This document shows, piece by piece, positions 1 to 9,320 of a stretch of DNA of 64,000 bases; the stretch's first letter is position 1, and each line of letters opens with the position of its first letter. This DNA is from LGRD01 sp031415135 (lineage in GTDB: Bacteria > Pseudomonadota > Gammaproteobacteria > Burkholderiales > Burkholderiaceae_C). The stretch covers positions 1 through 64,000 of the forward strand of contig JANORB010000083.1 in the NCBI GenBank assembly GCA_031415135.1. The letters run 5' to 3'. Under the pieces are notes generated by a model. It saw only the letters and a list, made by a program, of their open reading frames with translations, was not told the DNA's origin and made no database searches. The position numbers were made by a program, and so were the translations under genes.

Positions 1-1
1 T

Positions 2-3000
2 GACGGCAACGACGTGATCGAAGGCGGCATCGGCCACGACGTGCTGGCCGGCGGGCTGGGCAGCGACGTGCTCAACGGCGGCGACGGCAGCGACTACATC
101 TTCGGATCGGCCGGTGCCGGCACGGCCGCATGGAGCGACACGCGCGGCGAGTGGATCGTGGTGAGCGGCAACAGCTGGAGCATTCCCGGCGTGGGCAGCC
201 CGGCGGCCAACGACCAGAGCAACGTCATCGACGGGGGTGCCGGCAACGACTGGGTCGCCGCTGGTACTGGCAGCGACTTGGTGCGCGGCGGAGCGGGCGG
301 CGATCTCGTTTACGGCATGGCCGGCAACGACTATGTGGATGGGGGTGACGACGCGGATGAGCTGCATGGAGACAGCACCAACACAGCGGCGGGCAACTAC
401 AACACCACTGCGCTGGCTGACAACGGCAACGACACGCTCGTGGGCGGCGCAGGCAACGACAGCATGTACGGCGAAGGCGGCGCCGACGAACTCTACGGGG
501 GCGCGGACGACGATCTGCTCATGGGCGACACCAGCAGCCCGAACCTGCCTGGGGAGTTCCATGGTGACGACTACCTGGATGGCGAAGACGGCAACGACTC
601 GCTGATCGGTGGCGGGCGCGACGATGAGTTGTTTGGCGGCGTAGGCAACGACACGCTGGTAGGCGACACGGCGTCGGACATTCCGGCTCAGCAATTAGGC
701 GCTGCGTTTCATGGCGCCGACTATCTGGACGGAGAAGACGGTGACGACAAGTTGTACGGGTCCGGCGGGGCCGACACGCTGTACGGCGGAGCCGGACTGG
801 ACACGCTGTTGGGCGACGACAACGTGTCGCGCCTGGCTGGCTCGGCGCACGGTGCCGACTACCTGGACGGTGAGGACGGCAACGACTCGATGGAAGGCGG
901 TGGTGGCGCCGACACTCTGTATGGCGGCATTGGCGCCGACACCTTGTGGGGCGATTCGGACGAGGCCGGCCTGGCCGCGGCCTACCACGGCAATGACTAC
1001 CTCGATGGTGAAGATGGCAACGACCAGCTTGCGGGCAACGGCGGCGCCGACACCCTGATCGGTGGCGCCGGCGCCGACCTGCTGTTCGGCGACGGTCAGT
1101 CAGCCGGCTTGCCCGCCTCGGCGAATGGCAATGACCTGTTGTTGGGGGACGCCGGCGACGATCGACTGTATGGCGGGGGTGGTGATGACCGCCTCGATGG
1201 TGGTGCTGACAACGACGAATTGAACGGCGACGACATCGCCAGCGTAGTTGCGGCAACTGCACACGGCCGCGATACGCTCGATGGCGGCGTCGGCAACGAC
1301 AGGCTGTGGGGCAACGGCGGCGATGACCTGTTGATCGGAGGCGACGGCAACGACTGGCTGGCTGGCGAAGACGAACTTAGCACGTCAACAGTGTCGGCCT
1401 TGACTGGCAATGACACGCTGAACGGAGGGGCAGGCTTCGATACGCTGCTGGGGGGCAACGGCAACGACCTGCTGGACGGTGGCATGGGCGACGACCGCCT
1501 GTTTGGTGGAGGAGGCAGCGACTTGCTCTTCGGTGCGGAAGGCGTTGATCAGCTCGCCGCGGGTGCCGGCAACGACTTTGTCGATGGCGGCGAAGGAGAC
1601 GATTTACTCTGGGGTGAAGATGGCAACGACACGCTCAGCGGGGGCGAAGGCAATGACCAGCTTGACGGCGGCATTGGCGGCGATACCTTGCAAGGTGGCA
1701 GTGGCGCCGATCAGCTCTATGGCGGCGACGGCAACGACGTGCTGAACGGTGGGCTGGGCATTGACGTACTGCAAGGTGGCGCGGGCGACGACACCTACGA
1801 CATGGCACTGGATGACATGCTCATTGGGCCTGGGGGCGTCGCCGACCTCATCATCGACACCCAGGGCACCAATACCCTGCGGTTGGCTGGCACCTTGGCT
1901 GGTGTGGGTCTGACGACGGTCGGCAGCATCGAAAGCATTGGCATCTTCGTGGATGCGCAGCATGCGGTGATCGTGCAAGGCGCTGTCAACGGCGCGGTAT
2001 CAAGCGTCGAGTTTGCAGAGGGCGGGTCGGTTTCCATGGATCGGCTTGTTGGTGAGAGGTTGTCTCAGACGGTGACGCTCACCACGAACGCCTCGCAGGC
2101 TCGTCTGTTCGGAGGTGCGCTGGCCGACGTGCTCAGCGTGGGCGCGCAAGCTGCGGGCGCCGTGATCTCTGGCGGACGAGGGAACGACTCGATCACCCTG
2201 GCTTCAATCGCTGGAGCAACAGTTCTCTACTCCAAGGGCGACGGTGCGGATTCAATCGCCAGCAACTACTCGCTCGGTACCACTCGAACCGGATCCAACG
2301 TTCTCAGGCTCGACAAAGGCATCTCGCTGTCGGACCTGCGTCTGCAGCAGATCGGGGGCAACTCCTTCCGCCTGGCGGTAGGCAACGGATCGGACTACAT
2401 CGAGTTTGCGCTGGACGCACTGGACCCAAAGGGGAGTTCTCGCCCGTTTGACTTCGTTCACTTTGTTGGCGAAGGGCGCCAAGTGGACTGGGCAACGCTG
2501 ATTGACAGTATCGCCGCGGGCGCAACGCCCAGCACCCAGCCCTACCAACTGCTGGGAACCTTCGGTAACGACACCATCGTCGGCGACGAGGGGAACGACA
2601 CCTTGCTCGGTAGCGGCGCAAGCGTTTGGGACACCGGGAGCAAGGGGAACGACCTTGTCTACGGCAATGGCGGCGACGACTGGCTCGTCGAGGGTGACGG
2701 CAACGACATCTTGCTTGGCGGGGCAGGCAATGACTATCTGTCCGGCGGTGGGGGTTTGAACGCCATTCTGGGCGGGTCGGGCAATGACACCCTGACGGGC
2801 AGCTCCAACCGTCAGGTCGACTTTTTCGAAGGCGGTGCCGGTAACGACAGCCTGGTTGGCGACTCAGGCAACGGCACGTTCTACTTTGCGCGTGGCTGGG
2901 GCCAGGACGTCATCAACAAGACAAATCAGTTCGTGACGGTCTCGGGGCAGGATGTTGTCGTCTTTGGGCCTGGAATAGCGCCCAGCGACGTCGTGGTCAC

Positions 3001-6000
3001 CAGAAGCAGCAACAGCGACCTTCTGTTGACCTTGGCGGCGACATCCGACAGCTTGCTGATCACCGGCGGCTTCTTGAATATTGACGTACAGATCGAACAC
3101 ATTCAATTTGATGATGGAACGCTATGGACCGCGACCGACCTGCGCTCGCATATCGTGGCAGTGCCGACCCTGGGCAGTGACACGATCTTCGCCGTGGAGG
3201 GGCAGGCTATTCAGGGTCTGGCGGGAGACGACTACCTCATTGCAGGCAAGTCGGGCAACCTTCTGGACGGTGGCGAAGGAGTCGACGCACTGGAAGGCCA
3301 AAGCGGAAGCGATACGCTGATCGGCGGACGGGGCAATGACTCCCACCTCAGTGGGCGTGCCGGAGGTGATGTTTATGTCTTCAATCCAGGCGACGGCGTG
3401 GACACCATCTACGATGGCTCCAGTGTTGGCAGCGGCGACGTGGACGAGATTCGACTGGGTCATGCCCCAGCTGATGTTCAGTTGAGGCGAGGCGGATACA
3501 ACGATTCGAGTTTGTTCTTCACCATGCCGGGTACAGGCGACCAGATTGAAGTGTGGGGATGGTTTAATCAAGACGACAACAGTGGTTTGGTCGTCAAGTT
3601 TTCCAACGGCACTGTTTGGAGTTCTCAATACATTCGAGAGCATGCTGCAGAGCCAACTGGATCAATATATCAGTATGGGACACCTGCAGACGATATCGTT
3701 ATAGGAAACAACCTGAACAATTCCCTGTACGGAGGTATTGGTAACGACACACTCAATGGTGGTGCAGGAAGCGACCGGCTAGTCGGTAGCAGTGGGAACG
3801 ATGTCTATCTCTTCGGTTATGGGAGCGGGAGTGATGAAATATCGGAGAGCGAGCAAGGTCGGACTACAGGTGGGTTAGATACCATTCGCATGGATGCAAG
3901 TGTACGGCCGCAAGATGTTGCGATTGCGGGGCTGAACAGCGGTCAAACGATAATCTCGCTCGCGAACACCGCAGACCAGATCACCATCTACGCTGCAGTA
4001 ATCGAGCGAATAGAGTTCGTCGATGGTACGGTTTGGGATCTCGTTTCGAATCCGGCGGGACAAATCATCGGCACTGGCAACGGAGACAACATTGTTGGAA
4101 CTGGATTTGATGATGTGATCGACGGTGGATCAGGTAACGACACCATTGGGGGTGGAACAGGAGGAAACGATCTTCTCATTGGTGGTCCGGGCAACGATTT
4201 CCTTCACTACGGCCAAGGTGGCAGGGACACGATGGACGGAGGTTCTGGCGACGACGATCTCTCTGGGGCCTCTGTCGTCATATTTGATCGAGGATATGGC
4301 CATGACAAGGCGACCCGGGGGGGCATTGTCGAATTCAAGGCGGGCGTAGCACCATCCGACATTCGCCTTACCACGACCAGCGTCACCGGAACTTTGCGAA
4401 TTGAGATTGTTGGAACAACGGATATTCTTGATCTACGGAGCTTCAACACCCATCAGCCAATGCCGGGCGAGACGTTCATCTTCGCCGACGGAACTCGGTG
4501 GGATTCCGCTGAGATCGACCGCAGGGTGGATCGGTCAAGCACCGGCGGCGCGGACTACATTTTTGCGGCGCATGTAGGAAACAGCACACTGGCAGGGGGC
4601 GACGGGCACGACACCATAACCGGCTCACGCGGGGGTAACGATTTGATCTCCGGTGACTCCGGGGATGACTGGATTTATGGATTAGCCGGCGCGGACACCA
4701 TAGTAGGTGGCACGGGGAATGACTTGTTATATGGACATGAAGGGCAAGATGTTTACTTGTTCAATCGTGGTGACGGGGCGGACCTCATCTTGGACTCAGA
4801 TTCAATTTCGAATGGCCCTGCGGGTCGCATACTGTTTGGCGCAGGAATTCTTCCGAGTGACATCGAATTTAGTAGCGGCGGGCTGATCGCTGCCTCAGCG
4901 TATTTGTCCAGCTATAGCGGTTTGAATCTGTCGATTCGAAATACCAGTGACGTAGTTTCACTCGACCGATGGTTCTATGGGTCGGACGGGACGCACGTCG
5001 ACATAGTCGAGTTTGCGGACGGTACCATTTGGAACAAGGGTGAGCTGTTGGCGAGATATTACGCAGCACACCCTGGTGGTGAGATGTACGGGAGCGACTT
5101 CAATGACAACCTTGCCGGCGCGTCCCAAGCGGATCGAATCGAAGGCTTTGGGGGCGACGACAGCCTTAAGGGGTTCGACGGCAACGATGAACTCTTTGGC
5201 GATATCGGCAACGACACCTTGGACGGCGGTCGCGGCGACGACTGGCTGTACGGCAGCGTCGGCAATGACACCTACGTGTTTGGCAGAGGTTCCGGCCATG
5301 ACGTGATCGCCGACTACGATCGAGTCAACGGCGGAGCAGACCGCATCTTGCTTGGCGCCGGCGTGACAAGCAGCGATGTTGAAGTCACTCGAAACGAAAC
5401 GGACATCCTCCTTTCTATCCGCGGAACCGACGACAGGTTGAGCATTCGTTGGTACCTCAATGCCGGCTTTGCCATCGAGTCGGTGCAGTTCCAAGACGGA
5501 CTGGTCTGGAGCGCGGCAACCCTGCAGCAACTGGCGGACGACTGGGCTACGGTGATCGGGACCGCTGCCAACGACACCCTCGTTGGCAATTCGGCGGCCA
5601 ACCACTTGGTTGGGCTCGATGGCGACGACACCATGCGCGGGCTGAGTGGGAACGACTTACTTGAAGGCGGAGCCGGGAACGACCATCTTGACGGTGGCAC
5701 GGGAGATGATCTCTTGCAGGGCGATGTTGGCAACGACACGTATGTCGTCGACAGTCCCCAGGACCGTGTGATCGAAGGCCCTGGAGCCGGAAACGACACG
5801 GTGGTGACCATGGTCAGCTGGTCGCTGGACGAGAACGTCGAAAACCTCACCCTAGCAGGTGCCGGCACCATTGCTGGCACCGGCAACACACTGGACAACA
5901 CGCTCACCGGAAACAACGCCAACAACACTCTTGCAGGCGGCGCGGGCAGCGACACATTGAACGGCGGGGCTGGCAACGACACGCTGGACGGTGGAGCAGG

Positions 6001-8500
6001 CGTGGACATCTTGAATGGAGGCGACGGTGACAACGTCTTCCAGTTTGGCCGAGACGATGGACAAGACCGCGTGAATGGCGGCACGGCGGCCACTGCCGTG
6101 GGCAGCACTTTGCAGTTCAAGCCGGGGGTCCTTGCCAGCGAGGCAACCGTCACCAATGACGCCGCCACGGGTGATGCGGTCATCAAGCTCGCAGGCACCG
6201 CCGACCAGGTGCGAATCAGCGGCTTCTTCACTGCCGTGGCGAGCGCAGACGCCACGGCGGTCAACCGGATCACGTTCGCCGACGGCACGGTGTGGGATGT
6301 CGCCGCCATCGTTGCTCAGTCACAGATTCCACCGGGTCAGGAGCTCACCGGAACGGCGAGCGCCGACAACCTTGTAGGTGCAGCCGGCAACGACACCATC
6401 CGAGGGCTTGGCGGGGACGACACCTTGACTGGAGGTGGAGGCAATGACCAGATCGAAGGTGGCCTGGGCAATGACACGTTGGATGGTGGGACCGGCAAGG
6501 ACTCGCTGGTCGGCGGCGGCGGCAACGACGTCTACACGGTCGATGACGCAGGTGACACTGTCACCGAACTTGCAAGCGATGGCGTGGACCGCGTGAGCAG
6601 TTCCGTGACCTACACACTGGGAGCCAACGTTGAGAACCTCACTCTGACTGGGACCGTCGCCCTCAGCGGTACGGGCAACACGCTTGACAACACGTTGACC
6701 GGCAACGGTGCGAGCAACGCGCTCGCGGGCGATGCCGGCAACGACACGCTCGACGGCGGGGCCGGCAGTGACACGATGATTGGTGGCACCGGCAACGACA
6801 CTTTCGTGGTGAACATCGGCACAGATGTCGTAACCGAGGCTGCCGGCGAAGGAACCGACACCGTTCTGTCGTCGGTAACGTTGACGCTCGGCAGCAACGT
6901 CGAGAACCTGACGCTCACGGGTTCCGGTGTGATCAACGGCACCGGCAACACCCTGGACAACGTGATCACTGGCAACGGCGGCAACAACACGCTGACTGGC
7001 GCCGCGGGCAACGACACGCTGGACGGTGGCCTAGGCAACGACACGATGGTGGGCGGCGCCGGCAACGACACCTACGTCGTCAACGTCAGCACCGATGTCG
7101 TCACCGAGGCGGCCAACGAAGGGACCGACACGGTGCTGAGCGCCGTGACCCTGACCTTGTCCACCAACGTCGAGAACCTCACCCTCATCGGCACGTCCGC
7201 CGTCAACGCCACCGGCAACGCCCTGAACAACCTGCTCACCGGCAACAGCGCCGCCAACACTCTGAGCGGTGGCACCGGAGCCGACACGATAATCGGTGGC
7301 GCGGGCAATGACACCTATGTGGTCGACAACACGGCCGATGTCGTGACCGAACTGGCCGGCGAAGGAACGGATCTGGTCCAAAGCAGCGTGACTTACACCC
7401 TCGCCGCCAACATCGAGAACCTCACGCTCACCGGAACCACCGCTATCAACGCCACCGGCAACAACCTCGACAACCAACTCACCGGCAACAGCGCCAACAA
7501 CACCCTCACCGGCGGCGCGGGCAACGACACGCTCGACGGCGGCACCGGCAACGACACGATGCTCGGCGGCGCGGGCAACGACATCTACGTCTTGAACATC
7601 GCCACCGACGTGGTCACCGAGCTGGCCAACGAAGGCATCGACACCGTGCAGTCGGCGGTGACCCTCACGCTGGGCAGCAACGTGGAAAACCTGACGCTCA
7701 CAGGCACCGGCTTGATCAACGCCGCCGGCAACACGCTCGACAATGTGCTGACCGGCAACAGTGCCAACAACACGCTGACCGGTGCCGCGGGCAACGACAC
7801 GCTCGATGGTTGCTTGGGCAATGACACGATGGTGGGTGGTGCGGGCAACGACATCTACTTCGTCAATGTAGCCACCGATGTCGTCACCGAGCTGGCCAAC
7901 GAAGGCACGGACACCGTTCAGTCGGCGGTGACGCTGACCCTGGGCAACAACCTCGAGAACCTCACGCTCACCGGCACCACGGCCATCAACGCCACCGGCA
8001 ACACCTTGAACAACATGCTGCTGGGCAACACCGGCGCCAACGTGCTGGCGGGCGCGGCGGGCGACGACACCTACGACGGCGCGGCGGGCAACGACACGTT
8101 CACCGACACCTCGACCACGTCGAACGACACCTACCGTTGGGGCACCGGCGCGGGGCTGGACACGCTTACCGATTCGGGCGGCGCGCTGGACCATGTGGAC
8201 CTGTTCGCCGGCATCACCAAGAGCCAGCTCAAGTTCGTGAAAGTCGGCAACAACCTGGAGCTGAGCGTTTTCGGCCAGGCCGACAAGCTGACGATCAACA
8301 GCTGGTACCTGTCCGCCGCCAACCAGATCGAGGAGTTCCGGCTCGGCGATGGCAGCAAGGTGCTGGCGTCCGAAGTGCAGGGGCTGGTGAGCGCGATGGC
8401 GGCGTTCTCGGCCACGTCGGTCGGGTTTGAAGGCGGCCGCTCGGTGATCCAGCCGGTGCGCCAGTACACCGACTTGTTTACGCCCTCGGCGCTGGCTTGA
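2..8500 (+). CDS. Giant RTX calcium-binding repeat protein (5' end outside window)
   Basis: The frame is open from the left edge, so this is the C-terminal ~2830 residues of a larger protein. It is built of GGxGxDxLx nonapeptides that bind Ca2+ and form beta-rolls. Arrays of these are interrupted by nine ~85-residue units of the haemolysin-type calcium-binding-related kind (Pfam HCBP_related, PF06594). Each starts Y/F-x-F-x-x-G-x-G-x-D and ends F-x-D-G-T-x-W; they begin near 2250, 2880, 3370, 3807, 4278, 4753, 5274, 6040 and 8132. Between 5730 and 8100 lie seven NVENLTL-type units. Such proteins are exported by type I secretion using an uncleaved C-terminal signal, here presumably the last ~60 residues ending LFTPSALA. 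No ABC exporter or adaptor gene is in the window. Adhesin, S-layer-like or enzyme roles are all possible, because any catalytic domain would lie upstream. Confidence 0.93.
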   Translation, partial: DGNDVIEGGIGHDVLAGGLGSDVLNGGDGSDYIFGSAGAGTAAWSDTRGEWIVVSGNSWSIPGVGSPAANDQSNVIDGGAGNDWVAAGTGSDLVRGGAGGDLVYGMAGNDYVDGGDDADELHGDSTNTAAGNYNTTALADNGNDTLVGGAGNDSMYGEGGADELYGGADDDLLMGDTSSPNLPGEFHGDDYLDGEDGNDSLIGGGRDDELFGGVGNDTLVGDTASDIPAQQLGAAFHGADYLDGEDGDDKLYGSGGADTLYGGAGLDTLLGDDNVSRLAGSAHGADYLDGEDGNDSMEGGGGADTLYGGIGADTLWGDSDEAGLAAAYHGNDYLDGEDGNDQLAGNGGADTLIGGAGADLLFGDGQSAGLPASANGNDLLLGDAGDDRLYGGGGDDRLDGGADNDELNGDDIASVVAATAHGRDTLDGGVGNDRLWGNGGDDLLIGGDGNDWLAGEDELSTSTVSALTGNDTLNGGAGFDTLLGGNGNDLLDGGMGDDRLFGGGGSDLLFGAEGVDQLAAGAGNDFVDGGEGDDLLWGEDGNDTLSGGEGNDQLDGGIGGDTLQGGSGADQLYGGDGNDVLNGGLGIDVLQGGAGDDTYDMALDDMLIGPGGVADLIIDTQGTNTLRLAGTLAGVGLTTVGSIESIGIFVDAQHAVIVQGAVNGAVSSVEFAEGGSVSMDRLVGERLSQTVTLTTNASQARLFGGALADVLSVGAQAAGAVISGGRGNDSITLASIAGATVLYSKGDGADSIASNYSLGTTRTGSNVLRLDKGISLSDLRLQQIGGNSFRLAVGNGSDYIEFALDALDPKGSSRPFDFVHFVGEGRQVDWATLIDSIAAGATPSTQPYQLLGTFGNDTIVGDEGNDTLLGSGASVWDTGSKGNDLVYGNGGDDWLVEGDGNDILLGGAGNDYLSGGGGLNAILGGSGNDTLTGSSNRQVDFFEGGAGNDSLVGDSGNGTFYFARGWGQDVINKTNQFVTVSGQDVVVFGPGIAPSDVVVTRSSNSDLLLTLAATSDSLLITGGFLNIDVQIEHIQFDDGTLWTATDLRSHIVAVPTLGSDTIFAVEGQAIQGLAGDDYLIAGKSGNLLDGGEGVDALEGQSGSDTLIGGRGNDSHLSGRAGGDVYVFNPGDGVDTIYDGSSVGSGDVDEIRLGHAPADVQLRRGGYNDSSLFFTMPGTGDQIEVWGWFNQDDNSGLVVKFSNGTVWSSQYIREHAAEPTGSIYQYGTPADDIVIGNNLNNSLYGGIGNDTLNGGAGSDRLVGSSGNDVYLFGYGSGSDEISESEQGRTTGGLDTIRMDASVRPQDVAIAGLNSGQTIISLANTADQITIYAAVIERIEFVDGTVWDLVSNPAGQIIGTGNGDNIVGTGFDDVIDGGSGNDTIGGGTGGNDLLIGGPGNDFLHYGQGGRDTMDGGSGDDDLSGASVVIFDRGYGHDKATRGGIVEFKAGVAPSDIRLTTTSVTGTLRIEIVGTTDILDLRSFNTHQPMPGETFIFADGTRWDSAEIDRRVDRSSTGGADYIFAAHVGNSTLAGGDGHDTITGSRGGNDLISGDSGDDWIYGLAGADTIVGGTGNDLLYGHEGQDVYLFNRGDGADLILDSDSISNGPAGRILFGAGILPSDIEFSSGGLIAASAYLSSYSGLNLSIRNTSDVVSLDRWFYGSDGTHVDIVEFADGTIWNKGELLARYYAAHPGGEMYGSDFNDNLAGASQADRIEGFGGDDSLKGFDGNDELFGDIGNDTLDGGRGDDWLYGSVGNDTYVFGRGSGHDVIADYDRVNGGADRILLGAGVTSSDVEVTRNETDILLSIRGTDDRLSIRWYLNAGFAIESVQFQDGLVWSAATLQQLADDWATVIGTAANDTLVGNSAANHLVGLDGDDTMRGLSGNDLLEGGAGNDHLDGGTGDDLLQGDVGNDTYVVDSPQDRVIEGPGAGNDTVVTMVSWSLDENVENLTLAGAGTIAGTGNTLDNTLTGNNANNTLAGGAGSDTLNGGAGNDTLDGGAGVDILNGGDGDNVFQFGRDDGQDRVNGGTAATAVGSTLQFKPGVLASEATVTNDAATGDAVIKLAGTADQVRISGFFTAVASADATAVNRITFADGTVWDVAAIVAQSQIPPGQELTGTASADNLVGAAGNDTIRGLGGDDTLTGGGGNDQIEGGLGNDTLDGGTGKDSLVGGGGNDVYTVDDAGDTVTELASDGVDRVSSSVTYTLGANVENLTLTGTVALSGTGNTLDNTLTGNGASNALAGDAGNDTLDGGAGSDTMIGGTGNDTFVVNIGTDVVTEAAGEGTDTVLSSVTLTLGSNVENLTLTGSGVINGTGNTLDNVITGNGGNNTLTGAAGNDTLDGGLGNDTMVGGAGNDTYVVNVSTDVVTEAANEGTDTVLSAVTLTLSTNVENLTLIGTSAVNATGNALNNLLTGNSAANTLSGGTGADTIIGGAGNDTYVVDNTADVVTELAGEGTDLVQSSVTYTLAANIENLTLTGTTAINATGNNLDNQLTGNSANNTLTGGAGNDTLDGGTGNDTMLGGAGNDIYVLNIATDVVTELANEGIDTVQSAVTLTLGSNVENLTLTGTGLINAAGNTLDNVLTGNSANNTLTGAAGNDTLDGCLGNDTMVGGAGNDIYFVNVATDVVTELANEGTDTVQSAVTLTLGNNLENLTLTGTTAINATGNTLNNMLLGNTGANVLAGAAGDDTYDGAAGNDTFTDTSTTSNDTYRWGTGAGLDTLTDSGGALDHVDLFAGITKSQLKFVKVGNNLELSVFGQADKLTINSWYLSAANQIEEFRLGDGSKVLASEVQGLVSAMAAFSATSVGFEGGRSVIQPVRQYTDLFTPSALA
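520..1440 (+). repeat. 138-bp (46-aa) higher-order repeats in the RTX gene
   Basis: Units of the form L-x-GD–variable linker–HGxDYLDGEDGND–GGADTLYGG recur. The His (or equivalent) codon falls at 560, 710, 848, 986, 1124, 1262 and 1403. The spacings are 150, 138, 138, 138, 138 and 141 bases. The linker (e.g. LAGSAHG, LAAAYHG) is the most divergent part. The array looks like past tandem duplication with later substitution. Confidence 0.8.
5730..8100 (+). repeat. 90-aa NVENLTL repeats in the RTX gene
   Basis: Seven units carry GNDxYxV–DVVTE–(A/G)NEGTDTV–NVENLTLTGT–GNTLDN–LTGNSANNTL. The Asn codon of NVEN lies at 5834, 6626, 6896, 7166, 7409, 7679 and 7949. Units 2-7 are spaced 270, 270, 243, 270 and 270 bases. 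The one short interval lacks exactly 27 bases, one RTX nonapeptide. Units 1 and 2 are separated by an HCBP-related domain. Confidence 0.85.
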
Positions 8501-8561
8501 GCGTGGTCCCGCGCACCTGGTTGAGCCCGTGTCAGGCGCCGTTCATGGCGCGAACGCGGCC

Positions 8562-8567
8562 TACACT
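8562..8567 (+). promoter_or_regulatory. Possible -10 element (TACACT) just upstream of the DUF6883 gene
   Basis: TACACT ends five bases before the ATG at 8573, which would place transcription start at or next to the start codon. No Shine-Dalgarno sequence precedes the ATG. The pattern fits a leaderless transcript, but no convincing -35 hexamer is visible. Confidence 0.35.
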
Positions 8568-8572
8568 CGGCC

Positions 8573-8905
8573 ATGACGCTGCCGCATGCAAGTCTTGCTG
8601 TGATCGAGCCGAGCAAGGTTCGAGGCTACCTGCTCTCCGCCGCCCACCCGGTCGGCCGATTCAAGGCAGCGGTGTTCGTGGCGCTTGGCTACAGCGGTGA
8701 GCGCTGGGAGTTGCTTCGTGATGATTTGCTTGCCATCGCGTACACGGGCACTGCCGTTCCAGGGCAGCCCAGTCAGTTCGGCCAGAAGTTCCACGTCGAT
8801 GGTATTCTGGTCGGGCCTTCGGGGCGCGCCGCGTCATTCAGAACGGTGTGGATCGTCAAGGCTGAAGATGAAGCACCGCGATTTGTCACCGCCTTTCCGA
8901 GGTGA
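8573..8905 (+). CDS. DUF6883-like small protein
   Basis: This encodes 110 residues. The motif I-x-P-x-K-V-R-x-Y-L-L-x-x-x-HPVGR-x-K, followed by F-x-x-LGY and a C-terminal VDG–GPxGRxAxFRTVWI–FVTAFP block, matches the small DUF6883 family as I remember it. Members are found alone, next to DUF4926 genes, or as C-terminal domains of predicted polymorphic toxins. The neighbour at 8909 is DUF4926-like, so the two probably form a translationally linked pair with a 3-base gap. Function is unknown. A nuclease-type toxin role has been suggested for the family but cannot be shown from this sequence. Confidence 0.65.
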   Translation: MTLPHASLAVIEPSKVRGYLLSAAHPVGRFKAAVFVALGYSGERWELLRDDLLAIAYTGTAVPGQPSQFGQKFHVDGILVGPSGRAASFRTVWIVKAEDEAPRFVTAFPR

Positions 8906-8908
8906 GCC

Positions 8909-9142
8909 ATGTTCAAGCTTCTAGACACAGTTGCTCTCACCCACGACATGCCCGATGCGGGCCTGCGCCGCGGAGACCTTGGCGCGGTCGTTGAAATCAT
9001 CGCGCCGAATGCAATGGAGGTGGAGTTCGTGGCTGCCTCGGGCCGCACGCAGGCACTTCTGACGCTGGGCCCTGCCGACATTCGGCATGTGGGAGACCGA
9101 GACCTCATCGCCGTTCGCTCGCTCGAAGAAGCCGGCGGCTAG
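8909..9142 (+). CDS. DUF4926-like small protein
   Basis: This encodes 77 residues. It starts MFKLLDTVALTHDMPDAGLRRGDLGAVVEI and continues with a short beta-rich segment (MEVEFVAASGRTQALLTL). The pattern LLDxVxLxxDxPxxGLxxGxxGxVVEI followed by xYEVEFxxxxGxT is that of the DUF4926 family, a ~65-80-residue SH3-like barrel. The ATG lies three bases after the DUF6883 stop and is preceded by GAGGTGAGCC, so the two genes are probably co-translated. In many genomes this family sits beside DUF6883, which suggests a partner or immunity relationship; that part is inference. Confidence 0.65.
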   Translation: MFKLLDTVALTHDMPDAGLRRGDLGAVVEIIAPNAMEVEFVAASGRTQALLTLGPADIRHVGDRDLIAVRSLEEAGG

Positions 9143-9320
9143 CCGGCCCTTTGGCCAAAGCCGTTCTGCCGTCGAAGTAAGTCGACCGCAAGAGCGAAGA
9201 CAGCCTCACGCTGATGCGAGCAGTCGCCATCAAAGGAGCGTCGCGGAGCCCACCGATCCGGGAAAACCGCCCCGGCTCGTGGCCTGGAATTTGCTAACCT
9301 GCCTGCGCAGGAGGCAAGCG

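Noticed and set aside
520..1440. Regular repeats that could be mistaken for a CRISPR array
   Set aside because: The repeats are coding, degenerate at the DNA level and in frame with RTX motifs.
7031..8194. 387-residue minus-strand frame opposite the RTX repeats
   Set aside because: A Val/Gly/Arg repeat translation is produced by reading the RTX codons backwards; it has no ribosome site or family match.
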